Positions 46,031 to 57,091 of a stretch of DNA of 64,000 bases are shown piece after piece (within the stretch, counting starts at the first letter, position 1; every line of letters starts with the position of its first letter). Source of the DNA: an uncultured Paracoccaceae bacterium (GTDB lineage Bacteria > Pseudomonadota > Alphaproteobacteria > Rhodobacterales > Rhodobacteraceae); NCBI GenBank assembly GCA_905182105.1, contig CAJJAR010000001.1, forward strand, positions 248,001 through 312,000. The letters are read 5' to 3'. A program made the translations under genes and the position numbers. Below the pieces are notes generated by a model that saw only the letters and a list, made by a program, of their open reading frames with translations, was not told the origin of the DNA and searched no databases.

Positions 46031-46513
46031 TCACGCCCCGTTTTCCTTTGGCCTATTATCTTTGGCAAAGAATACGAGTCCAAGTGCGCCAGCGAAGATA
46101 AAAATATCACCAACATTGTAAACAGTCGGATTAGTCCAACCACAGCAAGAGGTGTTCAAAAAGTCTAGAACATAACCATAATATATGCGGTCAAATACAT
46201 TCCCAAGTGCCCCACCGATCAGCAATCCTGCAGCTATATGCACGATTTTTGGTTGGGCGTTTCGCGCGACCCAAACAACGACTGTTATGCAAATGATTAC
46301 TGCAACGCCGATGAGCGTCCAGCGTGTCACCTCAGAGTCACTTCCAAATAGGCCAAAGTTTACGCCACGGTTTTCACCGTAGCGTAAGTTTAAAACTGGT
46401 GGGAGAACGTCCATGCCTTTGCTGGCTGAGATACCCATCATATGTATCACAACATACTTGCTGACCTGATCGGCCAAGGACGCAAGAAATCCAGCAAGAA
46501 ACATCAATCGCAT
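46031..46513 (-). CDS. lspA: Lipoprotein signal peptidase (signal peptidase II)
   Basis: LspA cleaves the signal peptide of prolipoproteins in the inner membrane. The 160-residue product has four membrane helices and the two catalytic aspartates Asp117 (YVLDF) and Asp136 (NVGDIF), with GGALGNVFDRI and NRGVNFGLF motifs. ATG 46513 has AAGGAG upstream; the gene begins 11 bases after purH. The DUF3035 lipoprotein gene follows, a logical partner. Confidence 0.95.
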   Translation of the reverse strand: MRLMFLAGFLASLADQVSKYVVIHMMGISASKGMDVLPPVLNLRYGENRGVNFGLFGSDSEVTRWTLIGVAVIICITVVVWVARNAQPKIVHIAAGLLIGGALGNVFDRIYYGYVLDFLNTSCCGWTNPTVYNVGDIFIFAGALGLVFFAKDNRPKENGA

Positions 46514-46523
46514 CGTAGGCTCC

Positions 46524-48110
46524 TTAGTGACGGAAGTGGCGCATGCCAGTAAATACCATTGCCAACCCTGCTTCATCAGCAGCAGCGATAACTTCGTCAT
46601 CGCGCATTGAGCCACCCGGTTGAACAAGAGCGGTTGCACCTGCTTCAGCCGCAGTGATCAGACCATCAGCGAATGGGAAGAACGCGTCAGACGCCACAAC
46701 AGATCCTTTGGTTAGCGGCGCTGGTAAACCCATGGCTTCAGCCATATCAATGGCTTTTCGCGCGGCAATCCGTGTGCTGTCGACGCGGCTCATTTGCCCA
46801 GCGCCAACACCAACTGTTGCACCATCTTTGACGTAGATGATCGCGTTGGATTTAACGTGCTTGGCTACAGTCCATGCAAACATCAAGTCTGACAATTCTT
46901 GGTCTGTTGGCGCACGTTTGGTCACAACTTTCAAATCGTCCAGTGTGATGAAGCCGTTGTCTTTGTCTTGGAACAGGTAGCCACCAGCCACTTGGCGAAT
47001 TATTTGACCGGCAGCCTTGGCATCAGCCAACCCGTCTGTGGTCAATAAACGCAGGTTCTTTTTCTTTGCGAACACTGCACGTGCCGCGTCATCAGCACCG
47101 GGGGCAATCACCACCTCAGTGAAAATCGCGCTGATTTCTTCTGCTGTTGGACCATCAAGCGGTTGATTAACCGCAATAATCCCGCCAAACGCGCTGGTGC
47201 GATCGCAATCGAATGCGCGTGAATATGCTTGAGCCAATGTATCACCACGTGCAACGCCGCACGGGTTCGCGTGCTTGATGATAGCGACAGCCGGACCTTC
47301 GCTTGGATCAAATTCGCTGACCAATTCAAATGCCGCATCTGTGTCATTGATATTATTGTAAGACAGTTCTTTACCTTGGTGCTGCTGCGCAGTCGCAACG
47401 CCTGGGCGCAAAGAACCATCGGTATAAAAGGCTGCTGCTTGGTGTGGATTTTCACCATAACGCAATGTTTGCGCCAGTGTTCCGCCAACGGTGCGACGGC
47501 GCGGTGTCTCACCAATTTGTGAGGCCATCCATGTGCTCACGGCAGTGTCATATGCAGCGGTACGGGCATACGCTGTCTGAGCCAACCGCTGACGCAATGC
47601 GTATGAGGTTTGGCCATCGTTGGCTTCAAGTTCGGCAAGGACGACGTCATAGTCCTCAACATCCACAATCACGTTTACAAAGCCGTGGTTCTTAGCACCC
47701 GAACGGATCATCGCAGGACCACCAATATCGATATTCTCGATCATTTCAGCATATTCAGCGCCACGTTTGAGAGTCTCTTCAAATGGGTACAGATTCACAA
47801 CGACCAAGTCGATTGCACCGATATCGTGTGTGTCCATCGCAGCAACGTGTTCATCATTGTCGCGCAGCGCCAACAAGCCACCATGCACAACAGGATGAAG
47901 CGTCTTAACGCGACCATCCATCATTTCCGGAAAACCTGTAACCTCAGAAACATCTTTAACGGTCAAACCTGCATCACGTAGCGTTTTTGCGGTACCGCCT
48001 GTGCTGAGCAATTCAACTCCACGCGTGGCTAATGCGGTGCCAAAAGCAACCAATCCGGTTTTATCAGAAACAGAAAGCAGAGCGCAGCGAACAGGGTAGA
48101 GATCAGTCAT
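46524..48110 (-). CDS. purH: Bifunctional AICAR formyltransferase / IMP cyclohydrolase
   Basis: PurH carries out the last two steps of purine synthesis. The 528-residue product has the N-terminal IMP cyclohydrolase domain with SVSDKTG and [13 protein letters not shown] and the [11 protein letters not shown] motif, and the C-terminal transformylase with KHANPCGVA and AKHVKSNAI. Length is standard. It follows the heparinase-like gene after 20 bases and precedes lspA, in an ordinary Rhodobacterales order. Confidence 0.97.
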   Translation of the reverse strand: MTDLYPVRCALLSVSDKTGLVAFGTALATRGVELLSTGGTAKTLRDAGLTVKDVSEVTGFPEMMDGRVKTLHPVVHGGLLALRDNDEHVAAMDTHDIGAIDLVVVNLYPFEETLKRGAEYAEMIENIDIGGPAMIRSGAKNHGFVNVIVDVEDYDVVLAELEANDGQTSYALRQRLAQTAYARTAAYDTAVSTWMASQIGETPRRRTVGGTLAQTLRYGENPHQAAAFYTDGSLRPGVATAQQHQGKELSYNNINDTDAAFELVSEFDPSEGPAVAIIKHANPCGVARGDTLAQAYSRAFDCDRTSAFGGIIAVNQPLDGPTAEEISAIFTEVVIAPGADDAARAVFAKKKNLRLLTTDGLADAKAAGQIIRQVAGGYLFQDKDNGFITLDDLKVVTKRAPTDQELSDLMFAWTVAKHVKSNAIIYVKDGATVGVGAGQMSRVDSTRIAARKAIDMAEAMGLPAPLTKGSVVASDAFFPFADGLITAAEAGATALVQPGGSMRDDEVIAAADEAGLAMVFTGMRHFRH

Positions 48111-48130
48111 TTGGAATTGGTCCTTTGAAG

Positions 48131-49873
48131 TCAGTTAGCTAGGTCAGGTTCATCACGGTTCAAGTCTCTGACCCCAATCGCAGTTTCCTGCGCCTTGGAC
48201 AAAGACCACCGAATGCGCGTGGCATACTCTACTGCGCGGCCAGATAGAACGACCTGTTGCGATGCACGTGGCTTTAATCTGCCAGTTTCCAGGTAAACGC
48301 TTGGCTCTAAGGCTAAATTAAATTTTCCATCATGACGAAAAACCCAGATTTCACCGCTTTTCAGCGCCATTGAGACCGCCACACCGCCCAAATCTAGTGT
48401 TGCACCGACTTCTGGATGGAGATGAAATCGCACATCAAACGGCACTCCACCAAGGCGTACATCGTCCATGGAACGATCGAACTGACGTTTCTGGGCGTCT
48501 TCAATCGCCAGTAACATGTCTTCACCAGCCAGACCGCGGCCATCAAAGGTTAGCTCAAGTGTGCGCGCATGCGTTAGACCATGGATATCACAAAATCCAT
48601 CATGGCCGCCCTGAAACCGAAGACCATCTGGGGCTTGGCTAACCTCGATCGGCACGTGCTTTGGTGCATCAATCAAAGTTTCCAAACTGCTAGCGCGGTC
48701 AGCATCGCCAAGTCGCGCGCTTGAATACCCATCCAAAACCACGGTCGAATGCGATGGCGTTGCACGCCCAGCGCGCCGCCACTCAGCACCAAAAGGCGCA
48801 CCAGATCCACAGTTCACGACCAGAGGGCGACGACCAGATGTCAATTCGAATGCCAGAGTAGAAGCATGTCCACTGCGCGAAGCGCTTCCACGCGGCGGAA
48901 CCGCTGCGTCGACAATCACGCTGGTCCGCCCAGCAGACAACCGCGCAAAGCCCATGGATAACCCATCCGGTTGGCTAGTCTTGATACCAGCCGCTGCCAG
49001 TGCGTGATCCAACCAACCTTCTTGCCCACGTCCGCCACCGTGAAAACGGGCTAACCCACCATCAGAGTGGCGCAAAGTCCGCAGCGTTGGGGTGATGCGC
49101 TCAATCGCACCCAGATGCTCAACTGGCACCTCAAGGCCAGCTTCTTCCAGTGCTATGGCCGACCATGTCAGCAACACATAGACCGCAAGTAACTCTTCAG
49201 GATTGCGTGTTGGCAACCCACCCTCACTATCGACCTGAACAGCGCATTCTTTAGCCAAAGCTTTTATTGCAGGTTTGGCCAAGCCCTCCATACCTTGCAA
49301 GGAAAGGCCTGCGTAAATCAGCCCTGTAAGCGCCTCAAAGCGCGGTAAACCAGGACTCGCACTATGCCAGCGTTTGGACAAAAAGGTCGCCTGTTGGGCA
49401 AGCGATAAATAGAATGCATCGGAGCGATCACTTTCTTGGCCGCGCAAAACAAATTGAGCATGGTTGATCCAGCGAATAAGGCGGCGACCCGTCAGATCAG
49501 GTGTCCACCCCGCACCTGAGCCACGCCCAAATTGGTTGATCCACTCCAATAGCCAAGATTGCATGCTTGCTCGTGAAAACGTGTCACCAACAGCGGCCAA
49601 ATCGTCCATCCATGCGAAACCATGCAAATCGCCCTCGAACGCAGCATTAGGGGCTTTGAGCGCCCAAATTGATGCATTGGGGGCTTCGATCAAATATCCA
49701 GCAAACAGAAAATTTCCAGCAACCAATTGGCGGCCTTTTGCAAAACTACCGATGGTTCGAGGTTCTGGCGAAGACACAAATCCTGTTGCGGCCCGTGTGC
49801 GGGTCGCAAGTCGTGCATATACACGATTTAGGAAACGCGCTTTGCGCGCGGTGAACCCATTTGGATTTGACAT
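48131..49873 (-). CDS. Heparinase II/III family protein
   Basis: The 580-residue protein matches the heparinase II/III-like family seen next to rsmB and purH in Rhodobacterales. There is an N-terminal alpha/alpha toroid (about 50-290, with [24 protein letters not shown]) and a beta-sandwich with [23 protein letters not shown] and [13 protein letters not shown]. True members cleave sulfated polysaccharides, but this branch has no signal peptide and may act on another polysaccharide or be diverged. Function uncertain. Confidence 0.88.
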   Translation of the reverse strand: MSNPNGFTARKARFLNRVYARLATRTRAATGFVSSPEPRTIGSFAKGRQLVAGNFLFAGYLIEAPNASIWALKAPNAAFEGDLHGFAWMDDLAAVGDTFSRASMQSWLLEWINQFGRGSGAGWTPDLTGRRLIRWINHAQFVLRGQESDRSDAFYLSLAQQATFLSKRWHSASPGLPRFEALTGLIYAGLSLQGMEGLAKPAIKALAKECAVQVDSEGGLPTRNPEELLAVYVLLTWSAIALEEAGLEVPVEHLGAIERITPTLRTLRHSDGGLARFHGGGRGQEGWLDHALAAAGIKTSQPDGLSMGFARLSAGRTSVIVDAAVPPRGSASRSGHASTLAFELTSGRRPLVVNCGSGAPFGAEWRRAGRATPSHSTVVLDGYSSARLGDADRASSLETLIDAPKHVPIEVSQAPDGLRFQGGHDGFCDIHGLTHARTLELTFDGRGLAGEDMLLAIEDAQKRQFDRSMDDVRLGGVPFDVRFHLHPEVGATLDLGGVAVSMALKSGEIWVFRHDGKFNLALEPSVYLETGRLKPRASQQVVLSGRAVEYATRIRWSLSKAQETAIGVRDLNRDEPDLAN

Positions 49874-49955
49874 GGTGCTCTGCCTTCTTACGCTCTAGGG
49901 GCGTTTGAAAGATTAATACCCTGTTAAGGTCAGAAAGCCACCAATTTTGCCAAAA

Positions 49956-51242
49956 TTAAGACGCTTTGGTCAGCACTGCGATATAGAAGCCATCCATGCC
50001 ACCCAAATCTGGCCAATAGTCTGGACGCAAACGCAAACCGCCCTCGGTCGTTGTCCAAGACGGATCAACACCTTCAATGCCCAACGCATCACGATTCACA
50101 CTCATATCTGAATGACGCTTTAGCGCCTCTTCAACTTGAACTTCGCCTTCATCCGGCAAAAGCGAACAGGTACAAAACACCAAACGCCCACCAGATTTTA
50201 GCAAAGTCCATGCGTGATCTAGAATACGCGCCTGAAGATCAATCAGCTCACCAAATTCTGAGCCATCTTTTGCATGTGGAAGATCAGGATGCCGGCGGAT
50301 CGTACCTGTTGCAGAACATGGGGCATCCAGCAAGATCGCATCAAATTCACCCTCAAGGGTAAGGGCATCAGCCACACGAACAACTGCTTTCAATCCAACG
50401 CGCGCCAAGTTTTCTTCGACACGCGCCATGCGGGATATAGAAACATCAACGGCCGTAACATTCGCCCCCATTGCCGACAATTGCATCGTCTTGCCACCTG
50501 GGGCTGCGCAAAGATCCAGAACATTTTCACCATCCCCTGGCGCAAGGATTCGCGCAGGGATTGCCGCAGCTGCATCCTGAACCCACCAAGCACCTTCGCT
50601 ATAGCCATCCATTGTCGATACCTGACCAGCATCCGCCAAACGAACAGACCCTGTCGGCAAAACTGATCCACCAACACGAGCGGCCAACGCTGCAGCGTCA
50701 CCATCACGTGGTGTCAAATCCAAAGGTGCCCCAACAAAATGTGCGATTTCCATAATCGCCATCGCCTCGTTGCCCCAAGCTTGGGACAGTGGGCTGCGCA
50801 ACCATTTCGGCATACGTGGCGGGCGTAAAGCGTGCCATGCCTCTGGCCCAGTGGCCGCAACCTTGCGCAAAACTGCGTTGGTTAGACCTTTTAGTTTATC
50901 GTATCGCTTATGCCCAGAAATCAACTGAACCATCGCATTGACCACGCCGTGTGCAGCTGCGCCTTGGCACAACTCAACGGTCCCAACCCGCAACACATTG
51001 CGCACCATAAGCGGTGGATTTTTCTGCAGATGTTTATGAAGCACTCGATCGGCGCGTTCCAAGCCACGCAACGTTTCAGTTGCCAGCCGTTGGGCCCGCG
51101 CCCGATCTGCGGGTTCCAATTTATCAAGCGCACCAGCGGCTAGGACTTCGGACATCAATTTGCCCTCACCCAGAACCTGATCCAACACATAAACTGCGCT
51201 TCTCCGCGCTTGGACGCCTGTATCGGTGCGCTTGTCTGTCAT
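49956..51242 (-). CDS. rsmB: 16S rRNA cytosine-967 C5-methyltransferase
   Basis: RsmB methylates C967 of 16S rRNA. The 428-residue protein has an N-terminal NusB-like RNA-binding domain and a Rossmann methyltransferase with the SAM motif LDLCAAPGGKTMQL, the DAPCSATGTIRRHPD motif with the helper Cys, and the catalytic-Cys segment VFCTCSLLPDEGE. ATG 51242 has AAGGA upstream; the longer frame to 51380 has no support. It is first in the minus-strand run down to the M16 pair. Confidence 0.95.
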   Translation of the reverse strand: MTDKRTDTGVQARRSAVYVLDQVLGEGKLMSEVLAAGALDKLEPADRARAQRLATETLRGLERADRVLHKHLQKNPPLMVRNVLRVGTVELCQGAAAHGVVNAMVQLISGHKRYDKLKGLTNAVLRKVAATGPEAWHALRPPRMPKWLRSPLSQAWGNEAMAIMEIAHFVGAPLDLTPRDGDAAALAARVGGSVLPTGSVRLADAGQVSTMDGYSEGAWWVQDAAAAIPARILAPGDGENVLDLCAAPGGKTMQLSAMGANVTAVDVSISRMARVEENLARVGLKAVVRVADALTLEGEFDAILLDAPCSATGTIRRHPDLPHAKDGSEFGELIDLQARILDHAWTLLKSGGRLVFCTCSLLPDEGEVQVEEALKRHSDMSVNRDALGIEGVDPSWTTTEGGLRLRPDYWPDLGGMDGFYIAVLTKAS

Positions 51243-51343
51243 TGAATTGATCCTTCGCCATTCGCATCGCAATTTCGGTACAGGGCTTGTCCCTGACAAG
51301 GCACGGCGTATATCAACGTCATGGCCGCAAAGGAACCCAATCG

Positions 51344-51520
51344 ATGACTGATATCTCAAAGGATTTACCCGAAGCCGCAAATCGTGCGCTAGCAGAGGCC
51401 GAAACGCGCCGCAAAGAACAGGGCGAATTCACGCTACCAACTGAATTGGGCGGCCGAAAAGGACCGGAACCAGTTCGTTTTGGAGATTGGGAAAGAAAAG
51501 GGATCGCCGTCGATTTCTAG
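51344..51520 (+). CDS. DUF1674 protein, SdhAF4-type succinate dehydrogenase assembly factor
   Basis: The 58-residue protein ends with the DUF1674 core GGRKGPEPVRFGDWERKGIAVDF. Eukaryotic members (SDHAF4) bind flavinated SdhA during assembly of succinate dehydrogenase; the bacterial role is inferred. AAAGGA precedes ATG 51344. It is monocistronic, divergent from rsmB and convergent with a small periplasmic protein gene. Confidence 0.88.
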   Translation: MTDISKDLPEAANRALAEAETRRKEQGEFTLPTELGGRKGPEPVRFGDWERKGIAVDF

Positions 51521-51532
51521 GCGATCACAAAA

Positions 51533-51889
51533 CTAATTCAGTTTAAAGTCGGCTGAATCGCCTTCACCACCATCAGAAGTAAATCGAACTCGCCCTTCGC
51601 TGGCACGCACTTCTTGACAGTTATAGCCCAATTCGGATCCACCCCAATAAAGGCTCCGGCAAAAGAACCCATCGCGCCACGTCCAGTCGCCTGTGACAGC
51701 CCAGAGTGCGCCTTTGCCCGAAATCCTACCATCTTCTGCAACTTTAATTTTGATCAGAGGGCGTGAAAGGGTTTTACCGGTAATCAAACGTACGAAATCA
51801 GATTGGCTGCTAACTATTGCCAATTCAGCCGAAGCAGACCCAGCAAACAAAGCCGCAGCACACCCAAGAACAAGTGATAGTTTTCGCAT
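51533..51889 (-). CDS. Small periplasmic protein of unknown function
   Basis: The 118-residue protein has a clear signal peptide (MRKLSLVLGCAAALFAGSASA, cut before ELAI). The mature part has a tryptophan-rich centre (GDWTWRDGFFCRSLYWGGSELGYNC) and two cysteines likely paired in the periplasm. I recall similar proteins being labelled as dihydrodipicolinate reductase in some genomes, probably by transfer from the dapB neighbour; nothing here supports that. ATG 51889 follows GGGAAAAA. Function unknown. Confidence 0.75.
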   Translation of the reverse strand: MRKLSLVLGCAAALFAGSASAELAIVSSQSDFVRLITGKTLSRPLIKIKVAEDGRISGKGALWAVTGDWTWRDGFFCRSLYWGGSELGYNCQEVRASEGRVRFTSDGGEGDSADFKLN

Positions 51890-52014
51890 TACGTTTTTCC
51901 CTACGTACGTGTTACTAACATTACGCCGTCTAGCAGGCACCAGATCACTTTGTGGGGCAAGACTTTGGCCAAACTTAAGCTATTGGGGCGAATTCGCGCC
52001 TAATTAAAACTAAA

Positions 52015-52830
52015 TCAGTCGTTCAGGCCAAGTACATCCAACATGTCATATTCACCGGGTGTTTGTTTAAAACCCCACAACGCAGCCTTCAACGCACCAC
52101 GTGCGAACACGGCGCGATCAGTCGCCATGTGACGCAAAACGATACGTTCACCCGCAGCTGCAAACATAACGTCATGTTCACCCACAATGTCGCCACCACG
52201 GATCGCGCTAAAACCAATATCGCCACGCTTGCGGGCACCAGTAATCCCATGTCGGCCACTGTCCATTGCATCGGCTAGCACAACACCACGCCCCTCAGCA
52301 GCCGCTTCACCCAACATCAATGCAGTGCCTGACGGCGCATCCACTTTGTGGTGGTGGTGCGCTTCGATCACTTCGATATCAAAATCTTCATCCAAGGCAG
52401 CCGCGACTTTCTTCGTCAATTGGGTCAGCAAATTCACACCCAAGCTCATGTTACCTGCACGCACGATGACAGCACGGTCAGCGAGTGGCGCAAGCAGTGC
52501 GATCTCATCCGCAGTCATGCCTGTGGTACCAATCACATGAACAACGCCAGCATTAGCGGCCATTTCGGCAAACGCGACTGTTGCAGACGGCGCTGTGAAA
52601 TCGATGACGACCTGTGCGTTGAAAATAGCCGCTTGTGCATCATCCGTTACAACAACGCCTTGTGCAGAACCGCCCATCGCCTCGCCCACGTCACGACCAA
52701 CCCAGCCATGCCCAGAACGTTCGATTGCCCCAACAAGCGTTGCGCGATCGCTGTCGTTAATCACTTTGATCAGCATTTGGCCCATCCGGCCGGAAGCTCC
52801 TGTCACAACAATTCCTGGCAATGTGGTCAT
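52015..52830 (-). CDS. dapB: 4-hydroxy-tetrahydrodipicolinate reductase
   Basis: DapB makes tetrahydrodipicolinate in lysine and diaminopimelate synthesis. The 271-residue protein has the NAD(P) motif GASGRMGQ at residue 11, [10 protein letters not shown] near residue 101 and the active-site stretch [15 protein letters not shown] (His158-Lys162). Length is standard. It is divergent from rbfA with 92 bases between starts. Confidence 0.97.
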   Translation of the reverse strand: MTTLPGIVVTGASGRMGQMLIKVINDSDRATLVGAIERSGHGWVGRDVGEAMGGSAQGVVVTDDAQAAIFNAQVVIDFTAPSATVAFAEMAANAGVVHVIGTTGMTADEIALLAPLADRAVIVRAGNMSLGVNLLTQLTKKVAAALDEDFDIEVIEAHHHHKVDAPSGTALMLGEAAAEGRGVVLADAMDSGRHGITGARKRGDIGFSAIRGGDIVGEHDVMFAAAGERIVLRHMATDRAVFARGALKAALWGFKQTPGEYDMLDVLGLND

Positions 52831-52922
52831 TTCGCTTATCCTTATTCACGCATATTCGCTTAAACACCTATCCTGCCACGTGACGCTTGGCAAAGGGCAC
52901 GAGTCGCCTTACATGCACTTTT

Positions 52923-53348
52923 ATGGCTAAGAACAAATCATCCGAAGGGCGCGGACCATCCCAGCGCCAATTGCGCGTCGGCGAATTAATTCGTCGCGCA
53001 TTGTCTGAAATCCTTTCACGCGGCGATGTTCATGACATCGAACTCAGCCGCATGTCGATTACTGTGGGCGAAGTACGGGTATCTGCCGATCTAAAGATCG
53101 CAACCTGTTACATCCTTCCCTTAGGCGGCGAAGGCAAAGATGGCATTCTAAAGCTATTGGCCAAGAACATGTATGACATCCGGAGAACGATCACCAAAAA
53201 GCTAGCGCTCAAACACTCACCAGAGTTGCGCTTTCAGTTGGATGACACCTACGATCAGATGGATGCGACACGTAAAATGTTGGCTCAAGAAAATGTCGCA
53301 CGCGACATCGCAAAAGTTGACGTTGAAGAGGTGAATACACCTGAATGA
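52923..53348 (+). CDS. rbfA: Ribosome-binding factor A
   Basis: RbfA is a 30S maturation factor that binds near helix 1 of 16S rRNA. The 141-residue protein has the KH-like fold with RVGELIRRALSEIL, ITVGEVRVSADLKIATCYI and LRFQLDDTYDQ. ATG 52923 is used; the alternative at 52887 has no SD. It overlaps the next gene by ATGA, and truB follows further down, a usual combination of RNA-related genes. Confidence 0.95.
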   Translation: MAKNKSSEGRGPSQRQLRVGELIRRALSEILSRGDVHDIELSRMSITVGEVRVSADLKIATCYILPLGGEGKDGILKLLAKNMYDIRRTITKKLALKHSPELRFQLDDTYDQMDATRKMLAQENVARDIAKVDVEEVNTPE

Positions 53349-54079
53349 TTTTGCGGGCCGCGTTGGCATGGATGGTTATGTTTGGAGTGGCACAAGCAGC
53401 CACTTGTGAGGATGTGACCTACGCCGACAACGCCTACTCAATCTGCACTGTCGATATGAACACTGAAACCCTGCGCCTATTTTTGAACGATGACGCGGGC
53501 GTACCCTATGGTCACTTTGGGATCCTAAACAATGCGCTCCAGGGCTCTGGCAAAACGCTTGGTTTTGCGATGAACGCGGGAATGTATCATGAAGACCGTT
53601 CCCCAGTTGGTCACCACATCGAAGATGGCGTGGAAATCATGCGCGTCATCCCCAATGCAGGTCCGGGTAATTTCGGCTTACTACCAAACGGTGTTTTGTG
53701 TCTGCAAGATAAGCAGGCCAACGTGATCGAGACATTGCGCTACCTTGTTAAAAAGCCAGCCTGCACATACGCGACCCAATCCGGTCCGATGCTGGTCATT
53801 GACGGCGAATTGCACCCGCGTTTTTTAGCCACCGGCACATCGCGTTACATCCGCAATGCTGTCGGAACAACGGCTGATGGGATCACCGCCGTTTTTGCCA
53901 TTTCAAACGACATCGTCACCTTCCACGAATTTGGCAGCTTCTTTCGCGACCACCTAAAATTACCCCAAGCTTTGTTCATGGATGGTAACGTCAGCAGACT
54001 GTACGCACCACAGATAGGGCGCAACGATATAGGCCGCCGCCTTGGGCCAATCATTGGCACAGTCGTTCCTGAGAATTGA
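53345..54079 (+). CDS. Phosphodiester glycosidase family protein
   Basis: The 244-residue protein has a signal peptide (MILRAALAWMVMFGVAQA) and the NAGPA/phosphodiester glycosidase core with FAMNAGMYHEDRSPVGHHIEDG, TQSGPMLVIDGELHP and the late LFMDGNVSRLYAP motif. NAGPA domains cleave phosphodiester-linked sugars; the substrate here is unknown. It is coupled to rbfA by ATGA, an arrangement seen in Rhodobacterales. It is probably periplasmic. Confidence 0.88.
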   Translation: MILRAALAWMVMFGVAQAATCEDVTYADNAYSICTVDMNTETLRLFLNDDAGVPYGHFGILNNALQGSGKTLGFAMNAGMYHEDRSPVGHHIEDGVEIMRVIPNAGPGNFGLLPNGVLCLQDKQANVIETLRYLVKKPACTYATQSGPMLVIDGELHPRFLATGTSRYIRNAVGTTADGITAVFAISNDIVTFHEFGSFFRDHLKLPQALFMDGNVSRLYAPQIGRNDIGRRLGPIIGTVVPEN

Positions 54080-54143
54080 CAGCACTCCGCACGCGCGATA
54101 CTCGGCCACTCTGCATTTATGACATTCTCGATAGGACAAACAC

Positions 54144-55049
54144 ATGGGCCGTACACGTAAGGGACGCGATATTTCTGGATGGTTGGTTGTAGATAAACCA
54201 GCAGGCCTAACCTCAACTGCTGTAGTAAATAAAGTGAAGTGGGCATTCGATGCGAAAAAGGCGGGCCACGCGGGCACCCTTGATCCTGATGCCACTGGTG
54301 TTCTAGCTGTTGCTTTGGGTGAGGCCACAAAGACAGTGCCCTACATCACAGATGCCTTGAAGGCTTACACCTTCACAGTCCGTCTTGGTCAGTCGACCAA
54401 CACTGATGATGCAGATGGCGAGATTCAGAAAACATCTGATGCACGTCCAGAAGACGCACAAATCAAAGACACATTGGGCCAATTTATTGGCGACATCATG
54501 CAAGTTCCACCACAGTTCTCAGCGGTAAAGATCGACGGCCAACGCGCCTATAAACTGGCACGTGACGGTGAAAGCCTTGAATTGGCAGCACGCCCTTTAT
54601 GGGTCGACGAATTGATTATGACGGATCGCCCAGACGCCGATCACGTCACACTTGAAATGACATGTGGCAAAGGCGGATATGTTCGCTCAATCGCACGTGA
54701 TTTGGGCGAAGCATTGGGTTGTTTCGGACACGTGCGCGAGTTGCGCCGCATCTGGTCTGGTCCTTTCGATGCTGCTGATGGCATCTCTCTTGAGCAGATC
54801 AACGAACTGGCAAAGCAGCCAGAGTTAGACACATATTTACGCCCCCTTGAAGAGGGATTACAGGATCTACCGCAGGTCAGCGCCACACCTGAAGGAGCCG
54901 TGCGTATGAGCAATGGCAACCCCGGCATGGTGATGGCATCTGATGTCGAATACGGCGATGAGTGCTGGGCATCTTTGGATGGCAAAGCCGTTGCGGTTGG
55001 TCGCTATAAGGCTGGCGAACTCCACCCAAGCCGCGTGTTCAATACCTAA
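54144..55049 (+). CDS. truB: tRNA pseudouridine-55 synthase
   Basis: TruB makes pseudouridine 55 in tRNA. The 301-residue protein has [12 protein letters not shown] near residue 14, the catalytic Asp47 in [31 protein letters not shown] near residue 118 and [17 protein letters not shown] 54144 has no strong SD but fits the family start. It lies 65 bases after the glycosidase gene. Confidence 0.96.
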   Translation: MGRTRKGRDISGWLVVDKPAGLTSTAVVNKVKWAFDAKKAGHAGTLDPDATGVLAVALGEATKTVPYITDALKAYTFTVRLGQSTNTDDADGEIQKTSDARPEDAQIKDTLGQFIGDIMQVPPQFSAVKIDGQRAYKLARDGESLELAARPLWVDELIMTDRPDADHVTLEMTCGKGGYVRSIARDLGEALGCFGHVRELRRIWSGPFDAADGISLEQINELAKQPELDTYLRPLEEGLQDLPQVSATPEGAVRMSNGNPGMVMASDVEYGDECWASLDGKAVAVGRYKAGELHPSRVFNT

Positions 55050-55055
55050 GCAGTC

Positions 55056-55595
55056 ATGATCACACGCACCCACACCAAGGGCGATGCGCCCTCAACAGCC
55101 GTTTATTCAGACTGCGAACGCTACCGCTATAGTTTGACGCGTGTGTGGGATCATCAGGCTGACAAAGTGCTGTTTGTGATGCTCAACCCATCAACCGCCA
55201 CTGAGGTGCAAAACGACCCAACAGTTGAGCGCTGTGAACGCCGCGCCCGCACCCTTGGGTTTGGTGGCTTTCGGGTCACCAACATCTTTGCCTGGCGCGA
55301 TACAGACCCACGCAATATGAAGGCTGCAACTGACCCCATTGGCCCCCACAATGATGCGACTTTGGCTGAGAGCGCAGCATGGGCCGATACCATTATTGCG
55401 GCTTGGGGAACGCACGGCGCACATATGGATCGTGGTGCGCTAGTGGCTGTAATACTTGAAAAAACGCAACGGCCATTGTTCCACTTGGGCCTTTCCAAAC
55501 AGGGACATCCTAAGCATCCATTGTACCTGCCCTACACCCAACAGCCAGAAAGCTGGCAAGACGTTTCACAATCAAAAGTCGCATTAACCAAATAG
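55056..55595 (+). CDS. DUF1643 domain protein
   Basis: The 179-residue protein matches DUF1643: LFVMLNPSTATEVQNDPTVERC near residue 37, TNIFAWRDTDPRNM near residue 79 and WGTHG near 114. The family has no established function. The start lies 6 bases after the truB stop, so the two genes are probably cotranscribed. No membrane or signal segment is visible. Confidence 0.87.
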   Translation: MITRTHTKGDAPSTAVYSDCERYRYSLTRVWDHQADKVLFVMLNPSTATEVQNDPTVERCERRARTLGFGGFRVTNIFAWRDTDPRNMKAATDPIGPHNDATLAESAAWADTIIAAWGTHGAHMDRGALVAVILEKTQRPLFHLGLSKQGHPKHPLYLPYTQQPESWQDVSQSKVALTK

Positions 55596-55670
55596 TTCTG
55601 ATCCTTTTGTAAGGATCTAAGCAATGTGGTTCTATGGAACTGTTCAAATGGATTGGTTTTAGGATTCGGT

Positions 55671-56615
55671 ATGCTTTGGTTGGCTGATTTAATGGGTATG
55701 ATGGCAGTGGGCGCTGTGACGTTTATCGAAACTGGCGCAAACGATGATTCCAACAATTTGGAACCAAGCGCTGTTGGCACCCCCGAGGACGATATCCTTT
55801 CCGGCACCAACAGTAGTGACAACCTGTTGGGCGGCCAAGGTGACGACCAAATAGGTGGGTATGATGGTCAAGATACTATCGACGGAAGTGAAGTTGATGA
55901 TGACCTTCAAGGTGCCGATGGGGACGATCAATTGCTGGGTGCAGATGGTGCAGATACCTTGCACCGTGAAGCCGGAAATGACGCTCTCTATGGCGGCGAT
56001 GACGACGACACATTGTATGGCAACAATTCCAATGACACGATGCATGGCGGCGCTGGAAATGACGCGCTCCAAGGATCGGCTGAAAACGACAACCTATCGA
56101 GAGATATCGGGGCCGATGCGCTGCAAGGTGGGTTGGACGATGACACGCTGTCAGGCGGCCTAGGCAACAACAGTCTGTTTGGTGGTTGGGGCAACAATTT
56201 GTTGAATGAAGTCAAGAACGATACAGCGATATCTGGCACTCAAGACATTGACCAAGCTGATTTTTTGAACGGCAGTGGTGGTGATGACACCATCCTAGCG
56301 GGCCAAGATGATATCGTCACAGCCGGTGCTGTTGACGATACCATAGTGGTGGGTGACTGGATCACTGAGGGGCATGCAGCCCAAATAATCGACTTTAACG
56401 CGGACGAGGATAGCATCGTTTTGGTCTGGGAAGATGCGGCCGGTGATGAACCAACCATCGACCTCGCCCCCCATCCAACCGTCGCTGATTTGACGCAAAT
56501 TCTAATGAACAGCAAAGCTGTTGCAGATGTGGATACAGACAGTGATATTGCGCTGACAGACATAGCGCTAATCGCCAAAAGCCTCGCAAAAACGGGCATC
56601 ATCGCCAACGTTTAA
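55671..56615 (+). CDS. RTX-like acidic calcium-binding protein with degenerate repeats
   Basis: The 314-residue, very acidic protein has one N-terminal hydrophobic helix (residues 1-20) and about a dozen RTX-like nonapeptides between residues 36 and 185, such as [18 protein letters not shown] and MHGGAGNDA. Many repeats deviate from GGxGxDxLx. The C-terminal part has an [13 protein letters not shown] segment common in RTX-related proteins. Intact repeats fold as Ca2+-binding beta-rolls; here several would not bind. No lytic or enzyme domain is seen. ATG 55671 is preferred over GTG 55626. Confidence 0.8.
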   Translation: MLWLADLMGMMAVGAVTFIETGANDDSNNLEPSAVGTPEDDILSGTNSSDNLLGGQGDDQIGGYDGQDTIDGSEVDDDLQGADGDDQLLGADGADTLHREAGNDALYGGDDDDTLYGNNSNDTMHGGAGNDALQGSAENDNLSRDIGADALQGGLDDDTLSGGLGNNSLFGGWGNNLLNEVKNDTAISGTQDIDQADFLNGSGGDDTILAGQDDIVTAGAVDDTIVVGDWITEGHAAQIIDFNADEDSIVLVWEDAAGDEPTIDLAPHPTVADLTQILMNSKAVADVDTDSDIALTDIALIAKSLAKTGIIANV

Positions 56616-56766
56616 AGGGTTATCTCAGTTTTCCTTTGCCATAGCTCCAGAAATTTCCTATACGCCGTTGTCTGCTATGGAATCATTCATGGCGACACCT
56701 CCATGGGCCTGCACTGGACGACATCCCGGGCTGCGCCATCACATTAACCTTTTAAAGGAGACCCCG

Positions 56767-57036
56767 ATGTCGATTACACCAGAAGAAAAAGCACGCTTGA
56801 TGAAAGAATTTGCCATCAAAGAAGGCGATACAGGTTCACCTGAAGTTCAAGTTGCAATCCTGTCTTCACGCATCGCGACTTTGACAGAGCACTTTAAAAC
56901 ACACAAAAAAGACAACCACGGCCGCCGTGGTCTGCTTAAGATGGTTGCGACACGTCGTAAGCTGCTAGACTATGCCCGCGCTAAAGACGAAGCACGTTAC
57001 CAATCTATCATTAGCCGTCTTGGCCTACGCCGCTAA
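56767..57036 (+). CDS. rpsO: 30S ribosomal protein S15 (uS15)
   Basis: The 89-residue length is standard for S15, which binds the central domain of 16S rRNA. The sequence has the family start [37 protein letters not shown], and [39 protein letters not shown] lies before ATG 56767. A strong terminator follows, and pnp, often the next gene, lies 3.5 kb away. Confidence 0.98.
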   Translation: MSITPEEKARLMKEFAIKEGDTGSPEVQVAILSSRIATLTEHFKTHKKDNHGRRGLLKMVATRRKLLDYARAKDEARYQSIISRLGLRR

Positions 57037-57060
57037 GCGTATCCTCGACGATAATTCTGA

Positions 57061-57091
57061 AAACGCCCGTTGCTTGCAGCGGGCGTTTTTT
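57061..57091 (+). terminator. Intrinsic terminator of rpsO
   Basis: AAACGCCCG (57061-57069) pairs with CGGGCGTTT (57080-57088), followed by TTT and more T, a classical Rho-independent terminator 25 bases after rpsO. Confidence 0.9.

Noticed and set aside
53845-54330. Frame opposite the glycosidase/truB junction
   Set aside because: It spans two real genes on the other strand and has no start signal.
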